Assembly (NCBI GenBank): GCA_021821235.1
Contig: JAKACS010000253.1
Location: forward strand, 1-5,653
Origin: Bacillota bacterium
GTDB lineage: Bacteria; Bacillota; Bacilli; Bacillales_B; DSM-18226
DNA length: 5,653 nt
Direction: 5' to 3'
Positions 4,352 to 5,653 of this stretch are shown here, one piece after another. Each line of letters opens with the position of its first letter. The first letter of the stretch is position 1. Under the pieces are notes generated by a model. That model had not been told where the DNA came from, ran no database searches, and saw only the letters and a list, made by a program, of their open reading frames with translations. Both the position numbers and the translations under genes were made by a program.

Positions 4352-5653
4352 ATTTCAGTAGCCGCAAGCTGTTCAAAATCACGAGAATGGTGCTTCCTTC
4401 ATGTCCGATTACACCAAAAGGCAAATCGAGCACTTGAATGAAATTGGACGAAATTAACAGCGCGATGACGGTGATTGAAAATACAACGTTCTGCTTAATA
4501 ATCCGATTCATCCGTTTAGACAGCTGGATGGCCTCGGCAATTCTTGGGAGATCGTTTTTCATTAAAACAATATCCGCCGTTTCGAGGGCGACATCGGTAC
4601 CTTCGCCCATGGCAATGCCTACATTCGCCAGGGCTAAAGCCGGAGCGTCATTAATTCCATCGCCAACCATGGCAACGGTTTGGAACCGTTTCTTTAATTC
4701 CTTTACTTGTTCGACTTTTTCAGCTGGCAAGCATTCAGCCAAAAACTCGTCAACATGGCTTTCAGCTGAAATGGCCTGGGCGGTTTTTTCACTGTCGCCT
4801 GTCAGCATCACCGTATAAATGCCCGCCTTTTTCAACTCGTCAATTGCTGTTTTTGTCTCAGGCCTTACAGTATCTTTTAAGGCAATCATTCCGGAAACTT
4901 CCCCGTCAATTTGGACGTAAACAAGCGTGTTTCCGCGGCTTGCCAATTCTTCTGCCTTTCCGGCAGCAAAGGCTTCGGCAGCCTCCTTGCCACCGACAAA
5001 ATTCATTTTGCCGATTTTCCAGTCCTCATTTCCAACTTTCGCCATAACCCCTTGACCAGGGAAATCTTGGAGGTCATCCGGGTGAAAAATCTCTTTGCTG
5101 CCATTGTCTTTTGCATATTTGACAATCGCCTGGGCAAGCGGATGAGTCGAGAAGTTTTCAATTGATGCTGCCTTTAAAATGAAATCCTCCCGACGGATCC
5201 CTTCTTTGACAATAATTTCGGTTACTTCGGGTTTCCCTTTTGTTAACGTGCCAGTTTTATCAAACGCAATCGCTTCTAAGTGACCTAAGTTTTCTAAATG
5301 AACGCCGCCTTTGACCAAAATACCGTGCCGGGCGCCGCGTGAAATCGCGGATAAAGTCGCCGGCATAATTGAAGCAACAAGGGCGCAGGGTGAGGCGACA
5401 ACCAATAAAATCATTGCCCGATAAAATGTTTCCGTCCAATTCCAGCCAAGCAGAAAATGAGGCAGGAACATCATCAAGACAACGACAGCAAGAACGGCTT
5501 TCACATAGGCGCCTTCAAAACGTTCAATAAAGAGCTGTGATGGCGATTTTTCACTTTGCGCTGATTGGACAAGTTCGATGATTTTGCTAAACAACGTTTC
5601 AGAACTTTTTTTCGTTACCTTTACAGTAATTGAGCCGGTTAAATTGACTGTTC
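4350..5653 (-). CDS. P1B-4-type heavy-metal-exporting ATPase (5' end outside window)
   Basis: The C-terminal 433 residues of a P1B ATPase are visible. The frame stays open to the window edge, starting TVNLTGSITVKV, the end of the actuator domain. The TTG at 5594 is internal, not a start. Counting from that TTG, the order is: helix with SPC at 68-70 (metal site); DKTGTLTKG with phosphorylated Asp112; nucleotide-binding HP at 151-152; TGD at 265-267; GDGINDAP at 311-318; last helix with HEGST at 398-402. SPC plus HEGST, instead of CPC, marks the P1B-4 subgroup (CoaT, B. subtilis PfeT/ZosA), which exports Fe(II), Co(II) or Zn(II). The metal here cannot be fixed. Any N-terminal metal-binding region lies outside the window, as do promoter and regulator. 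The gene ends in the shared terminator at 4326-4351 and is convergent with the yfk genes, so functionally separate from them. Confidence 0.93.
   Translation of the reverse strand, partial: TVNLTGSITVKVTKKSSETLFSKIIELVQSAQSEKSPSQLFIERFEGAYVKAVLAVVVLMMFLPHFLLGWNWTETFYRAMILLVVASPCALVASIMPATLSAISRGARHGILVKGGVHLENLGHLEAIAFDKTGTLTKGKPEVTEIIVKEGIRREDFILKAASIENFSTHPLAQAIVKYAKDNGSKEIFHPDDLQDFPGQGVMAKVGNEDWKIGKMNFVGGKEAAEAFAAGKAEELASRGNTLVYVQIDGEVSGMIALKDTVRPETKTAIDELKKAGIYTVMLTGDSEKTAQAISAESHVDEFLAECLPAEKVEQVKELKKRFQTVAMVGDGINDAPALALANVGIAMGEGTDVALETADIVLMKNDLPRIAEAIQLSKRMNRIIKQNVVFSITVIALLISSNFIQVLDLPFGVIGHEGSTILVILNSLRLLK

Noticed and set aside
4438..5165. Plus-strand open frames within the ATPase gene
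   Set aside because: They lie antisense to highly conserved ATPase motifs, have no good ribosome binding site and resemble no family.
5592..5594. TTG as the start of the metal ATPase
   Set aside because: The frame stays open upstream to the window edge and reads TVNLTGSITVKVTKKSSET, conserved P1B ATPase sequence, so the TTG is internal.
1..5653. CRISPR array, insertion sequence, prophage, tRNA or rRNA
   Set aside because: No regularly spaced repeats, transposase or integrase motifs, terminal inverted repeats, or structural RNA signatures were seen.

Overview
The window looks like a chromosomal segment of a spore-forming Bacillaceae species (Bacillus or a close relative). The base composition is AT-leaning, ribosome binding sites are strong and purine-rich, TTG starts are used, and intrinsic terminators are compact. 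Several products are ones known from Bacillus: a YfkK-type UPF0435 protein, a YtxH-family protein followed by a YihY/BrkB membrane protein (the yfkI-yfkH pair), and two tiny basic spore-protein-like genes. No phage, transposon, CRISPR array or RNA gene was recognised.

Layout. Positions 1-451 (minus) hold an almost complete GNAT acetyltransferase with a cysteine-rich tail, resembling the short N-acetylglutamate-synthase-like group. A 259-bp divergent promoter region separates it from a PhnB-type VOC protein (711-1106, plus). Directly after that lies the decayed C-terminal end of a second, unrelated GNAT acetyltransferase (about 1111-1314), then a non-coding stretch with two hairpins (1369-1434). 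Next come an Asp/Glu-racemase-superfamily protein (1487-2149) and a 44-residue basic protein resembling a gamma-type SASP unit (2254-2388). The latter ends at a strong bidirectional terminator (2392-2429) shared with convergent yfkK (2452-2676, minus).

yfkK is divergent from a two-gene operon of a YtxH-family protein (2918-3277) and a YihY/BrkB six-helix membrane protein (3293-4135). The region upstream of this operon carries a good sigma-A-like promoter and, closer in, a sigma-B-like promoter, which fits general-stress control. A 34-residue Lys/Gly/Ser-rich ORF follows (4223-4327), with a candidate sigma-G promoter and an inverted repeat that could hide its ribosome binding site on read-through mRNA. 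A palindromic terminator (4326-4351) contains its stop codon and overlaps the stop codon of the convergent P1B-4-type metal-exporting ATPase (4350-5653, minus, 5' end outside the window).

Functionally this is mostly ordinary housekeeping, stress and spore-related sequence. The most interesting points are the unlisted small genes, the possible SD-sequestering structure, the stacked sigma-A/sigma-B promoters, the acetyltransferase remnant, and a racemase-like protein that appears to lack the second catalytic cysteine. I found no convincing evidence of a wholly new multi-gene system.
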